Assembly (NCBI GenBank): GCA_928212115.1
Contig: CAKMRJ010005523.1
Coordinates: 251,764,104 to 251,828,103 of the forward strand
Source of the DNA: Lactuca virosa
Taxonomy: Eukaryota; Streptophyta; Magnoliopsida; Asterales; Asteraceae
Length of the DNA: 64,000 bases
Reading direction: 5' to 3'
Below, piece after piece: positions 34,558-44,898 of this stretch. The stretch's first letter is position 1. Each line of letters opens with the position of its first letter. Below the pieces are notes generated by a model, which was not told the DNA's origin, did not search any database, and saw nothing but the letters and a program-made list of their open reading frames with translations. The translations under genes were made by a program, and so were the position numbers.

Positions 34558-36841
34558 TGTGACATCCCCATTTTCACGGCCAGAAAAGACCGATTTTGTT
34601 TATGCTTTATAAAAATCAGAGTACCTCTTTTAATAAAAATGTTGCGGAATTTGTTCCCAGTAAAACATGATAAATACGTTATCAAAGCATTTCCGAAGAA
34701 AAGTATTTTTTATTCATTTTAAAACATATGGGATGTCATCGTCAATACAGAAACATAAGCATAAACAGAACTTACATTTATTTACACTAGTGATCCACAT
34801 CTCTTTTAAATCTCTCAGTGTAAAGTAGCTTCGTATCGACACCTGTGATACAAATAAACTGAGTGGGTCAGGTTGGGAAACCTGGTGAGTACATAGGGAT
34901 TTCAATCCCACAATGTTATATCATATATATAATTTAGAACTCACAAAATATACAATATTACCATATATAATAGCAACTCTTACCCCACCCTGTTAATCCT
35001 CACAACGAGACTATCCATACTCCCGGACCTTAAATTTTACCTCTTACTTAATCCATACTCTCGGATCAAATCCATACTCTCAGATCAATAATTGTGCCCA
35101 TTCCATACTCTCGGATTAGGGACAAGTGTCTATGTGTAAATCCATTCTCCCGGATTAATGACGAATGACTATGTCCTATCCATACTCCCGGACTGAGGAC
35201 GACTGACAAGGTCTTAATCCATACTCCCGGACTAAGGACGATTAACTATGTCCAATCAATACTCTCGGACTAGGGACAATGACTATGTCTAATCCATGCT
35301 CCCGAATCAATGACATATACTAAAGTTCTATTCTTTGAGTATAACTCACTCGTACTCGTAAGAAAATACTACCCAATATTCCTCATAATTAATTTAGGTT
35401 TACTCTTTATCCTAAATCATCATATATAATCAGGTACGTTCTTTAACACGTATTTCACGCAACATCAATTAACTCGCACATAAACATATAATTAATACTT
35501 CAATCAATACTTGTATTAATATCATGTTCATGAAAGCGACTATGCACTCACCTGATAAGGTGATGACTCGGTACTCGGACAACACTTCGTTACTGTTAAA
35601 ACAATTTCCCTCGGACAAAACCTAGTATCATTACCACTAGAGTTTAGTCTAACGTTAACCGCGACTAATTAATAGTCTAGATATTATTACTATTATATAA
35701 GCGTTAAGAAACACTCTTATATAACTCATAATAATAGCCCAAATACTCATTATAAGTTCCTAATAACGTTACTATATTAAAACATAAGCTATACTAAAGA
35801 TAGGGTGCGCATAGCTCACTTACAGCGGGTTTTCTCGAAAACCGGGCTTCGCTGGAGCAGCGTTCCCAAGCCGAAAGGCTCTTTTCTCGGGGCTTCCTTC
35901 GGGTGCTAGGGAGGTTCCCTAGGCTTTTTGGGGGGTTTGGGGGGTTAGAGAGAGAGTTTAGAGAGAGAAAGTGAAGTTGGGAAGGTGTGAAGAATGAGGG
36001 AGCCCGAAACCTCTATTTATAGGCTGGAAAACAGCTCTACTCATCGAGTAGGTCCTCCTACTCGTCGAGTCCATGCCAGGTGTCATCCTCTGGTGGCTTG
36101 CCTTGGGGAGAAAGCCTTGGCCCATATTCAGCCACGTCACCCCTTTTGCAGCAGCACCCTGCCGACTTCTAAACCCCGTAACTTTCGCATACGAGCTCCG
36201 TTTTCGACGTTATTTTTTTCCACACGTAGGTAAAAACAATATCTACAACTTTCATTTAGACTCCGTCGGCTAATTCTCGACCGATCTTAAATTTAACAGT
36301 AGGAGGAGATTAGACTGTTAAATGACCGCGAAGAATTCGTAACTCCTTCATACAGACTCCGTTTTCGTCTGTCTTTTTACCGTTTGAGTTCCTATTAATG
36401 AGATTTTCAACTCTCTTTTAGGTTGCGTAAGCCAAAAACCGCTCGAACTAAAATTCGAGTTTCGGGTCGTGCACTGCTGTGCCAAATCTTAGAAAATTCA
36501 TAAACTTCCTCATACGAAGTCAGATTTGGGCGTTCTTTTTTTGTATGTTCTCGGTTTAACGTATACTACAACTTTTGTTTAAATTACTAAGGCTAAAAAC
36601 TCATCTATCGTAAATTCACTATTTACGTCTCCCGGTGCCGTGCCGGTTTTGCCGAAAAACTTCGACGAGCCATAACTTCTTCGTTATAACTCGGATTTCG
36701 GCGTTCTTTATATGTACGCAACCCCTGTAACATATACTACCACTTGGTTAAGATTATTCCTTCTAAATAATCTTCCATCAAAAACTCATTTTTGATGCTC
36801 ATTGTCTCTAAATTGACTAGCCCGGATCTACGGGCGTTACA
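34558..36841 (-). repeat. LTR F2
   Basis: 2284 bp; minus strand TGTAACGCCCGTAGATCC...GGGGATGTCACA. The full-length version of F1. TATA box at 36021-36014; palindrome pair ACTCATCGAGT (36039) and ACTCGTCGAGT (36060), 21 bp apart. Confidence 0.93.
36014..36070 (-). promoter_or_regulatory. TATA box and palindrome pair of LTR F2
   Basis: Same layout as F1, with a perfect first site (ACTCATCGAGT) where F1 has one mismatch. Confidence 0.87.
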
Positions 36842-37392
36842 ATCTAGATCAAAGGTTGGTACAGAGCTAATTTCGATTGCAGAATCATCTTCATTGGAGT
36901 CATGAGCTTCATTGTTTTGGGGAGTTTTGGAAGGACCAACAACATTCTCCATCCCTTGAACTTTTTGTACAGTGTTTTCCATATCCGTCATCCATTTCTG
37001 AACTGTAAGGATGTCATGCACTGTCTTCGCGTTGTTGATCATAGTGGCCCAATATTTAGCCACTAGGAGAACATATTCTTCTTTCTGTTTTTGTTGTTGC
37101 ACTTGTTGAGTCTTCCTTGCTTGAAGAGCTTGTTTAAAAGCTTCAAACTTCCTTAGCCCAGATTTTGTTGTTGGGCGGTATCATGACCACGAATCGTCAG
37201 ATGCAAAACCGTCAAATCCTTTGTGCACCGAGGTGTCCCTCGGGTTCATGGATCCTTGCACGTTGGTGCTCTCCATGCCTAAACCGCTTGAATGTAATGT
37301 TGGCGGTACAGGATTTACAAATCTTCCTTGGGGTTGTTTGATCGAAGTGTATTTGTATCACTCCTTGTTGATCTGAGTTTTCAACATCGATT
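36842..37392 (-). pseudogene. Unrecognised Gln/Lys-rich protein fragment
   Basis: Minus-strand frame from an ATG at about 37392 to the edge of LTR F2. Readable pieces in order: MLKTQINKE, stop, YKYTSIKQPQGRFVNPVPP, GLGMESTNVQGSMNP, HKGFDGFASDDSW, a stop, FEAFKQALQARKTQQVQQQK, KYWATMINNAKTVHDILTVQ and an acidic tail with SNEDDSAIEISS. Two in-frame TGA codons. The middle is likely helical or coiled-coil. It is not a retroelement gag or pol. It could be a captured host gene piece or the accessory ORF of a DNA transposon. LTR F2 cuts its 3' end. Confidence 0.5.
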
Positions 37393-37744
37393 CTTCTGTT
37401 AAAACGAAGAGAAGCTAGTGATTTGTTGAAGGAAAGAATGTGAAAACGAAGGAGTACGGGGGTATATGTGTTCTTGTGTACCTATGTATGTGTTCTTATG
37501 TATGTATGTATGTGTTTGAGAGAGAGAGAGAGAGAGTGCGTCTAAGGACCATTTGTGTGCAAAAAACCAAAGGGTATTTTCGTCATTCACAATTATTTAA
37601 CAGAATCTGTTAACAAAGTTAGTCACAGGGGCCTTTTGTGTGCAAGGTTTCCTCCTTAGGGACCATCTCAGGGAAAAAAGTTTTGTAAGGACCATTTTAG
37701 GGAAAAACTAAAAACCTAAAGGACTATTCGTGTAATTTGTTCAT
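37393..37744. other. Non-coding flank of the 37-kb fragment, with (GA)n
   Basis: It holds ATGT repeats (about 37480-37512), a GA repeat (37518-37536) and two segments reading GGACCATTT. It ends where the RT of element S starts. Possibly the 5' part of the same unknown insertion. Confidence 0.5.
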
Positions 37745-38400
37745 CTCTCTATTCATGCTCATCTGAAACTTGCTTGTCATGAGCTTTGCAAAGTCATCAA
37801 CCATCCCTTGATCCGTTGAGCCGAATATGATATCATCCACATAAATTTGAACGAGCATCAAGTTTTTATCATTTACTCGTCTAAATAAAGTGGGATCTAT
37901 CACACCTCTTTTGTACCCTGAGTTAACAAGAAACTCTGAAAGAGTTTCATACCAAGCTCTAGGTGCCTGCTTTAACCCGTAGACAGCTTTCTCCAGCTTG
38001 TAACAGTGGTTGGGAAATTCTGAACTATCAAAGCCTAGAGGTTGTTGCAGATACACTTCCTCTTTCAGTTCACCATTAAGGAAAGCACTTTTTACATCCA
38101 TTTGATGGACCTTGTTATTCTTGTGTCCTGCATATGCTAGAAAAATACGTATAACTTCCATCCTTGCAATTGGTGCATACGTCTCATTATAGTCATCACC
38201 CTCTAGTTGATTGTACCCTTTTGCAACCAATTGTGCCTTATTGCAAATCACTGTACCAGATTCATCTAACTTATTCTTGTAAACCCATCTTATTCCACCT
38301 ACGGTGTGCTCTTTAGGCTTTGGTACCAGCTTCTAGTCTTGGTTTCTTTCGAACTCATCCAATTCTTCTTGCATTGCTAATATCAAATCAGGCTCCATGA
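37745..38400 (-). pseudogene. Reverse transcriptase of S, C-terminus lost
   Basis: Copia RT: VGGIRWVYKNKLDESGTV, QLVAKGYNQLEGDDYNETYA, QMDVKSAFLNGEL (first catalytic Asp), YGLKQAPRAWY, YVDDIIFGST (catalytic YVDD present) and SKFQMSMN. The reading changes to unrelated sequence at 37745. Upstream there is one TAG where a Trp is usual (near 38333). The rest of RT and all RNase H are missing. Confidence 0.88.
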
Positions 38401-39454
38401 GAGCCTCTTTTGTGGTTCTGGGTTCAACCGAAGATAGGAAACCTACATAATGACAATGATTAGATAAGTTTGTAGAGGAACGATCTTGAATAACTATTGA
38501 TGGGTTCCCAATGATCTGGCCTGGTGGGTGATCTCTCGTCTAGATGTGTAGACAAGTTTGTTGATGGTCTGCGGCTGCAAATGAGGGAATATTCTATACC
38601 TCAGATGAGTCTTCAGGTTGATTTGAAGAAGGTAGTCCTCCCCTCGATTTGAGAGCAGCCCGCAGATGAGTCTTGGACTGTTGGGATTGGTTCTACAGTT
38701 GTTGAAGGAAGTTCCCCCTGGACTGAAAATGGGAGTTCCCCCTAAACCGATGACGGTTACCCCTGGACCAATGAAGATGGGAGTTCCCCCTGAACCGATG
38801 ACGGTTCCACCTGAACCAATGACGATGGTTCCCCCTAGACCGACGAGTGATTGATAATCCTTGCATCCGTTATTGTATCAATATTTTCAACTTCTTCATT
38901 CTCAGAGTCTTCAAACACGGTTGATGGATTGATCAGGTTGTGGAGAGGTATCAGAGTATCATCTTCAAGTACTAGAACCTCGATGGTTGTGACTTCCAAA
39001 GGATTTGAACTTTCCCCTCAACCAGTGAGGTGGAAGTATTGAATGAAGTTCCTTTAGAAAGAGTAGATCCAGATACTTCTAAATGTTGTTGTTGTGCTAC
39101 CGGAGACACCAAAATCTCGGAAAGGTGTGATGTCTCTGCGGGATCAAAGAGGTCATCATAGTTAACTTCAACTATGTTTAATGGACCCGAGGAGGTTGGA
39201 ATATCACTCTCCAGGATGAACTTTGTTTCTGTAAAAGGATCCATTATGCGTACATATTAGTCATCAAATTTGACATCGAAACTTTCGACTATTAGTCTTG
39301 TTCGCCTTATAAGAACCTTGTATGCAACTTTGTTGGTTGAGTAACCCAGGAAAATGCCTTCATCCGATTTCGGTTCAAAATTGTTGAGATTATCCTTGTT
39401 GTTGACCACAAAACATCTGCAACCAAAAATTTGAAAGAAACATACATTGGGTAT
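38401..39454 (-). pseudogene. Integrase-RT connecting region of S
   Basis: Minus-strand frames are broken. About 38666-38840 is a Pro/Met-rich repeat on the opposite strand caused by a repeated GTTCCCCCTGAACCGATGA-like unit; 38972-39244 is the longest minus-strand open piece. This is the variable linker of copia pol. Confidence 0.6.
38700..38845. repeat. Short tandem repeat in the S linker
   Basis: Repeated unit of roughly 27-30 bp containing GAGTTCCCCCTGAACCGATG, about five imperfect copies. Confidence 0.7.
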
Positions 39455-40162
39455 TCAATTTTTTAGACCTTCATAGGGAGTTTTGTTGAGGCGCTTGCAG
39501 ATGATACTTTGGTTTTGAAAAAAGCATGCAGTTGTCACTGCTTCAGCCCAAAAGTAGAGAGGTAAGTTGGTAAAGTTGAGCATCGATCTAGCAGCTTCGA
39601 CCAATGTTCTATTTCTTCTCTCCACTACTCCATTTTGTTGTGGTGTGTAAGGTTCCGAGAAGTTGTGGCTAATTCCCTTGGACACTAAAAATCTATTTAG
39701 GAGCTAATTAGCAAATTCAGTGCCATTATCACTTCTGATCCGTCTGACAGGTAGTTTGATCTGAATCTCTATCTCCTTGATGAAGTTGATCATGATCTGC
39801 GGTGTATCTGACTTTAGTCTCAAAAAGAAGACCCAAGTGAAATGAGTGAAGTCATCAACTATGACCATAATATATTTATTGTGATGAAGACTGGCTACAG
39901 TTGATGGACCGCAGAGATCATTGTGAAGGAGCTCTAGAGGTTCAACGATTGAAGAATCAACTATCAGAGGATGGTTTCCCTTAGTTTGTTTACCACATTC
40001 ACACGCTGGGCCCAAAGTATCGTTGTTAAACTTCAAGATTGATAGTCCTCGGACTAACTCTCCAGTCACCAAGTTGTTGATGTATTTGAAGTTGAGGTGT
40101 GCAAGCTTTCGATGCCATAACCAACTCACTTTAGACACTGCTTTTGATAAAAAAAACACCAT
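39455..40162 (-). pseudogene. Integrase of S
   Basis: Pre-integrase zinc region WHRKLAHLNFKYIN then PACECGKQTKG (the first Cys of the usual CxxC is replaced). Catalytic core: LLHNDLCGPS (Asp), RIRSDNGTEF (Asp), and PQQNGVVERRNRTL (Glu) in the second piece 39685-39455. A stop lies between the two pieces near 39703. All three catalytic acids are present. Confidence 0.88.
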
Positions 40163-40353
40163 TGCAGTTTGCCTATGATTAGAGAGACGTTCATAGGATA
40201 CATTGTCCCTTTGGCTTTATACTTGATCAAGAACGTGTTTCTATCATTCGTCATGATGTAGCAAAACTCACCGTCAAACTCAACCCGATGACCAACTTTG
40301 AACAATTGACCTACACTGATCAAGTTGTGTTTTAGACCCTCTACGTAAGCGAC

Positions 40354-40581
40354 TCATTGAATAGAGAAGCTACCTGTAGTTAATACTCTATAACCCCTGA
40401 TTATCCCGTTTGCATTGTTTCCAAAGGTGACGTATCTGTCACCACTGATTGTCCTGAAGTCACGAAGGTATTCTAACCTTCCAGTCATGTGCAAGGAGCA
40501 ACCACTATTAATTAACCATTCTTCTTCTTGGTCCTCCTTGCACATTTCCTGCACAATCAGTTGGTTAGTTTGGGCACCCAA
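40354..40581 (-). pseudogene. Protease of S with active-site Asp changed
   Basis: Copia protease site reads INSGCSLHMTG, where the family has DSG; a G to A change makes Asp into Asn, which should abolish catalysis. Followed by YVTFGNNANGIIRG, typical of the family. Stop at 40354. Confidence 0.85.
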
Positions 40582-41006
40582 ACTAGTTTGGAGCCCAAGA
40601 TAACATGAGAAAAATTCTTAACAGATGCATGCATGTGGGACTTACTAACATGTTTCTTTTTCCATATTTGCCTGGGACCATGATGTGTGTCATCCTTTTG
40701 AATTTTTCGTGTTGGGATTAGACAGGTACTTGTTGTTAGTGGATAAAAACAAAAAGTGAGATTATTTTCATTAATCCACAGACCATACTTGGTTAATGGT
40801 CTAGAGGGTGTGGTCTTCTTCTTAGGACTGGTCCTCAAATTGTGTTTCTTTGGAGTGTCCAATGGGTTTGGAAAAAACTTGTTAAAGGGAGTGGTCGTAG
40901 GTTTTGACCATTTGACAGATGGAAGGGTTTTCGAAGATTGTGAAGTGTGTACAATACCCTCATTTTCAGTTCTTTTAAGGAATTTTGTGAATGTAACTTG
41001 ACTCAT
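40557..41006 (-). pseudogene. Gag-protease linker of S
   Basis: Basic, Lys/Pro/Thr-rich stretch ending LVWVPKLTN just before protease, as in SIRE-type elements. Frameshifted relative to both neighbours. Confidence 0.6.
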
Positions 41007-42232
41007 TTTTGAAACTTTTCAATGTTGTTTGTGTCAAGAGATTGTTTCACTGTACAAGCCTTTTTGCAGGATCCATCGACTGCAGTGGGTTTTGAAAAAG
41101 TTTTTGCAGTGATGGATTTTTCGAAATTCCTTTTGTTTGAAAACTTGGTCTGGTTTTTGCAATTTTTGTTTTTGGAATCAGCTTCCCGTTTTTCACGTCG
41201 GGATCTGATTTCTTTTTCCAGAGCCAATTTTCCTTCAATTTTTGGTGGAACAACATTAGAAATATTTAACTGAGGTTTTTTGAAATTCTTTGTTCGAGGT
41301 AAAGACTGAGGAGTTGAGTCATCAAAACTAGAAAGTTCATGAGTTTGAGAACATTGTTGAAACTCAAAGTTACCAATGGGTAGTTCATGCAAGATAGGTT
41401 GAATAGTAGATGTGGATTTGACCGGGGTCTGCGGTAATGAGGAATGAAGTACCGCAGAGTAGATCAATGGTAACTCTTGGTCGGTACATGTCTTGGAAGA
41501 CAAAGATGGACAATCTACAACTAATTCAGGTCCTTCAAAAACAATTTCTTCATCCTCAACTGAACTGGACTGAGAACTGGGACTGATTGTACCGAAGAAA
41601 TTATCTAAGTTTCCAAAGGGTTCAGGATATATCTCCTTGACAACACAATTGTTGCTTAGGTCATGAAGTCTACTGAAGTGACATCGAATGTCTTCGAGAA
41701 AGTTTTTTTCATTAACTGGATAATGAAAAGCCCGGTCTGGTGGGACATAGGGACGATCGACATCAAACCGAGGAGGGGAGTTCTCTTCGGTAGAATACCC
41801 ATTGGACCATCCCCAATGGTAAGTATTATCAACAGTCCCATTGTTAACTAAGTTCTCAGTAGCTTCACTTTTATTAAACAGTTTTTCAATTAAACGATTC
41901 AAGCGTACAATTTCTTTTCGGGCAAGATCTCGTTGATTAAAAGCAATATCTAATTGGGTTTCACTTAACACTCTAGCATCTTTTTCTAACAACAAATCCT
42001 TCTCTAATATGGTCACCTTAAGCTTTTTGTCTTCTAGTCTTCCTCTCACATGGTACAGCTCTTGGGTCGTTATGTTCTTTTCATCTAGGGCTTTGTTGTA
42101 GTCTGTAAGGACAGTATCACATGTGACATTAAGTCTTTCTAAATAAGGTTCACAATCATGCATGATGTAATCATTAGACTGAATGATCATTTTTACCTGC
42201 TCGACGATGCTGAGAGTTCCATCTTTTTCCAT
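41003..42232 (-). CDS. Coiled-coil C-terminal region of S Gag (409-codon ORF)
   Basis: Longest open stretch of S. Residues about 1-125 are heptad-rich (VEQVKMIIQSNDYI..., EDKKLKVTILEKDLLLEKDA, DLARKEIVRLNRLIEKLF) and should form a coiled coil. The middle is acidic and Ser-rich, and the end (about 330-409) is Lys-rich with KREADSKNKNCKNQTKF. In SIRE-like elements such a region follows the zinc knuckle. Its initiating ATG is inside the original polyprotein, not a natural start. Confidence 0.7.
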   Translation of the reverse strand: MEKDGTLSIVEQVKMIIQSNDYIMHDCEPYLERLNVTCDTVLTDYNKALDEKNITTQELYHVRGRLEDKKLKVTILEKDLLLEKDARVLSETQLDIAFNQRDLARKEIVRLNRLIEKLFNKSEATENLVNNGTVDNTYHWGWSNGYSTEENSPPRFDVDRPYVPPDRAFHYPVNEKNFLEDIRCHFSRLHDLSNNCVVKEIYPEPFGNLDNFFGTISPSSQSSSVEDEEIVFEGPELVVDCPSLSSKTCTDQELPLIYSAVLHSSLPQTPVKSTSTIQPILHELPIGNFEFQQCSQTHELSSFDDSTPQSLPRTKNFKKPQLNISNVVPPKIEGKLALEKEIRSRREKREADSKNKNCKNQTKFSNKRNFEKSITAKTFSKPTAVDGSCKKACTVKQSLDTNNIEKFQK

Positions 42233-42275
42233 GTAGCAATAGTTCCTCTGCAGGTTTGTTTATCCGTCTTCCTCA

Positions 42276-43202
42276 CTAGTTGCCACCATGAAAATTTTTC
42301 CCTTTCTTCTGGTTGTTGTCAAGCTCTTCATCTTCATCCCCCGACAACCATACCCGATGATCCCTTCTAATTTGGGCAACATAATCTCTTGCCTTTTCCC
42401 TCTCCTTATCTTCCAATTCTTGTGCCATTCTAAGGTAGAATACTTTGTCTTTTACCACGTTTGCTTTCAGTCGCGTGCAAAGTGGTTTTCTTTATGACAC
42501 TTATGACAAACAAGAACTCTGTCTTTTTCTTCAATAATGGTACCGGAGTCTGAAGATTTATTGGTTTGCAGGGATTCTTTTGTCTGAGGGGCATTATGTG
42601 GCTGAGATTGGTGATGAGGGTTTCTGGGATATCTTGGATGGTTGCTCTGCGGGTTGAAGTTTTGGTTAAAAGGTGGTTTGGTGAACTGTTGGTTTTTTCG
42701 AAAGGTGGTTGGTGGAAGTCTATTAAATTGTTGGCTGACAAGGGCAATGGCATTTTGAAATTCTTCCTCGTCATCAAGTTTTGCATTTGCTTCATACGAC
42801 TGCACTGAGTTGTTATATGAGTGTTGATAGGATGACTCCCCAGTATAGGGATATTGAGGCATTTTGACGGTATACTGAGGAGTTTGGGCCATCAAAGCAA
42901 GTGGTCCACCCAAGTCTGCACATTCTTTTAACACTATTGACTATTATGCTTGAAGTTTACTGTATATCTTGAATAGTGTGAGAGTTTGGATCTTTCTGTC
43001 TCCGTGGACTATCATCTTTGTCGTAGTCCAATGTCTACCCAATCCATTCAGGAACTGCAGGTTGGTCTCGTGATTTCTTCTTACAGTAACATTGTTTAAA
43101 AGTCTGGTGATAATAAGGTTGAATCTCTTGAAGGAGTCGTCAAGGCTTTCACTAGGTAATGCTTTAAAGTACATGAATTCATTGAGAGCTGTAGTAAGCT
43201 TC
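42276..43202 (-). pseudogene. gag: Gag of S, main part
   Basis: Continues the gag domain interrupted by C: MYFKALPSESLDDSFKRFNL, LLNNVTVRRNHETNLQFLNG (UBN2-type copia gag), then TAA and TAG (near 42950), a Gln/Asn/Pro-rich stretch, and the zinc knuckle CHKCHKENHFARDC at about 42466-42510. After a frameshift comes the Glu/Lys-rich segment 42458-42276. Confidence 0.85.
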
Positions 43203-43207
43203 TTGTC
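43203..43207 (+). other. Target site duplication of C, left
   Basis: TTGTC, identical to 55574-55578. Confidence 0.93.
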
Positions 43208-43557
43208 TGAAGGGTCCAGTTAATGGTTTGGTCTAGGCTTTCATTGTATTTGTTCTTTTGTGTCTTTAAAGTCAGTTTGTGGGTTGTTTAGTTGTTTACG
43301 GTCGGATAGTGAGTTTACGGCCGTAAACACGTTTACGGCCGTAAACCCAATTTGCGGCCCAAGTCGAGTATTTATAGAGGAGTTGTAGGTCTTTGTCTGG
43401 TTGTTGATGCCAGAGTGTTTATGGTTTACTGTATCGAGTTGTACCTGACGTTTTTCCTGCAACAAACGTGTGCAAGCTTGATTAATCTTCTTCTTCTACT
43501 TCTATTGTGATTGTTTGTTGCTTGATCATTGGTAAAGATCCATTTCAGGACCTTACA
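43208..43557 (+). repeat. 5' LTR of C
   Basis: 350 bp, TGAAGGGTCC...GACCTTACA. It has two copies of GTTTACGGCCGTAAAC just upstream of TATTTATA (about 43370-43377). Confidence 0.93.
43316..43377 (+). promoter_or_regulatory. Palindromes and TATA box of C 5' LTR
   Basis: Two GTTTACGGCCGTAAAC palindromes (18-bp period) followed about 25 bp later by TATTTATA. The 3' LTR has three palindromes. Confidence 0.8.
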
Positions 43558-43558
43558 A

Positions 43559-43571
43559 TTGGTATCAAACT
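43559..43571 (+). other. Primer binding site of C, degraded
   Basis: Reads TTGGTATCAAACT where TGGTATCAGAGC is usual. Confidence 0.75.
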
Positions 43572-43637
43572 CTTCATATACCTCAATTAGGGCTTCCCAC
43601 AAATCTTTAGCTGAAGTATACTCTCAGAAAACTCTTC

Positions 43638-44237
43638 ACCAGGTCGGATTGTGAGTCACGCAAAGGAGACAGTATATGGCTAACAGATAGAAAGAATTGC
43701 ATAGATAGAGGATGCAGAGAAATAGAGTTGCATATGTTACAGTCCAGGTCGGATCTCTCGATCACGCAAAGGAAGCAACATATGACTAACAGACAGATAG
43801 AGAGAAAACAATTTTCTACAGACCTAATTTATCGGAATTCACCAGTCACCCCATCAATACCGGAATTAAGGACAGAATCCGCACATCGAGGAAAAGTTAA
43901 TCCACGAGTCCAGATACAGGGTCTTTTAATGTGACCAGTAGATTCCCATATTTATCTCCCTGCTCAACCTATCCAAGCATCGTATTGTCAGGCTAAACGG
44001 ATCTAACTAGGTCAAGATTTGTCAAGTCTATGAATTCCTTAAGTTCAACTCTGCCTAGTCAAGTCCTTTTAGAATCTTTCGTGCCTACCAGCGCATCAAA
44101 CACAGAGCATAGACAATTTAATTTTTGGGTACGTTACGCAGACTCAGATTGCTTGTTATCACTTGATAATATCACTTCCCAGTATTATATCTACAAGCAA
44201 AAATGTTAGCGACAATATTTTTAATTTTTCTGAATTT
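43638..44237 (+). repeat. Inverted repeat, left arm
   Basis: Reverse complement of 44899-45498. By eye about eight differences over the best 580 bp. Its inner end overlaps the start of RNase H; its outer end is at ACCAGGTCGG. Confidence 0.92.
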
Positions 44238-44711
44238 GATTTATATGCTTTTGCTGACAGTAATTATGGAGGTTGTGAGCTTGACAGGAAATCTACATCA
44301 GGAGGGTGCCAATTCCTTGGAGATAGGCTGGTGTCGAGGAAGTGTAAGAAACAGCATACCGTCTCTACCTCAACAGCAGAAGCGGAATACGTTGCTGTAT
44401 CTGCTTGCTGTTCTCAAGTTATCTGGATCCAACATCAGCTGTTGGACTACGGTTTGAATTATCTAGAAACCACCATTCACTGTGATAATGAGGCCGCAAT
44501 TCAAATTACTAAGAATCCCATCCAACATTCCAAAACCAAGCACATTGATATCAAAATTCATTTTATCAGAGATTGTTATGAGCGCTCGCTCATCCGGCTA
44601 GAACAGGTTCCCACTGCTAATAATGTGGCGGATCTGTTCACCAAGCCTTTTAACAAAGCTCGATTCGATGTGCTTGTGGGATTTTTGAAAATGATTCGTT
44701 TTGAGGATTAA
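44163..44711 (+). CDS. RNase H domain of C
   Basis: Copia RNase H, 182 codons from an internal ATG. Catalytic acids present: FADSNYGG (Asp), STAEAEYVA (Glu), IHCDNEAAI (Asp), HIDIKIHFIR (Asp). KSTSGGCQFLGDRLVS and NVADLFTKPF are typical. No frameshift. The RT in front of it is gone, replaced by the inverted-repeat arm, so it can only be made as a fragment. Confidence 0.85.
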   Translation: MIISLPSIISTSKNVSDNIFNFSEFDLYAFADSNYGGCELDRKSTSGGCQFLGDRLVSRKCKKQHTVSTSTAEAEYVAVSACCSQVIWIQHQLLDYGLNYLETTIHCDNEAAIQITKNPIQHSKTKHIDIKIHFIRDCYERSLIRLEQVPTANNVADLFTKPFNKARFDVLVGFLKMIRFED

Positions 44712-44780
44712 ATTTTTGTTATTGGTTAGGTTAGTTTAAATTTGCGCATTTTAGTGATTTCATTCTCACCCATGCACAAA

Positions 44781-44794
44781 TTTAGGGGGAGAAA
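44781..44794 (+). other. Internal polypurine tract of C
   Basis: TTTAGGGGGAGAAA, 70 bp after the RNase H stop. In elements without an extra ORF this is where the 3' LTR would start; here more than 10 kb of element follows. Confidence 0.65.
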
Positions 44795-44898
44795 TAAACA
44801 AAAACCAAACAAAAAATTTAAAATTTAAAAAATCCAAAAATCTTTTAATTCTGTTTTATTTTTTTCGGAAAACATTCAAAAATCCAAAAACATTAAAA

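Larger units (their letters stand above)
30632..36841 (-). mobile_element. Gypsy complex F: LTR-internal-LTR-internal
   Basis: Minus-strand order is LTR F2, primer site, leader, a short internal part, polypurine tract, LTR F1, a second primer site, and the same leader again. The repeated unit is 30632-33010 against 34077-36841. F1 therefore serves as 3' LTR of one unit and 5' LTR of the next. No gag or pol remains. This arrangement is expected from unequal recombination between LTRs or leaders of two copies. Confidence 0.85.

Noticed and set aside
38666..38854. Pro/Met repeat ORF on the plus strand
   Set aside because: Antisense of the S pol linker; arises from a short tandem repeat.
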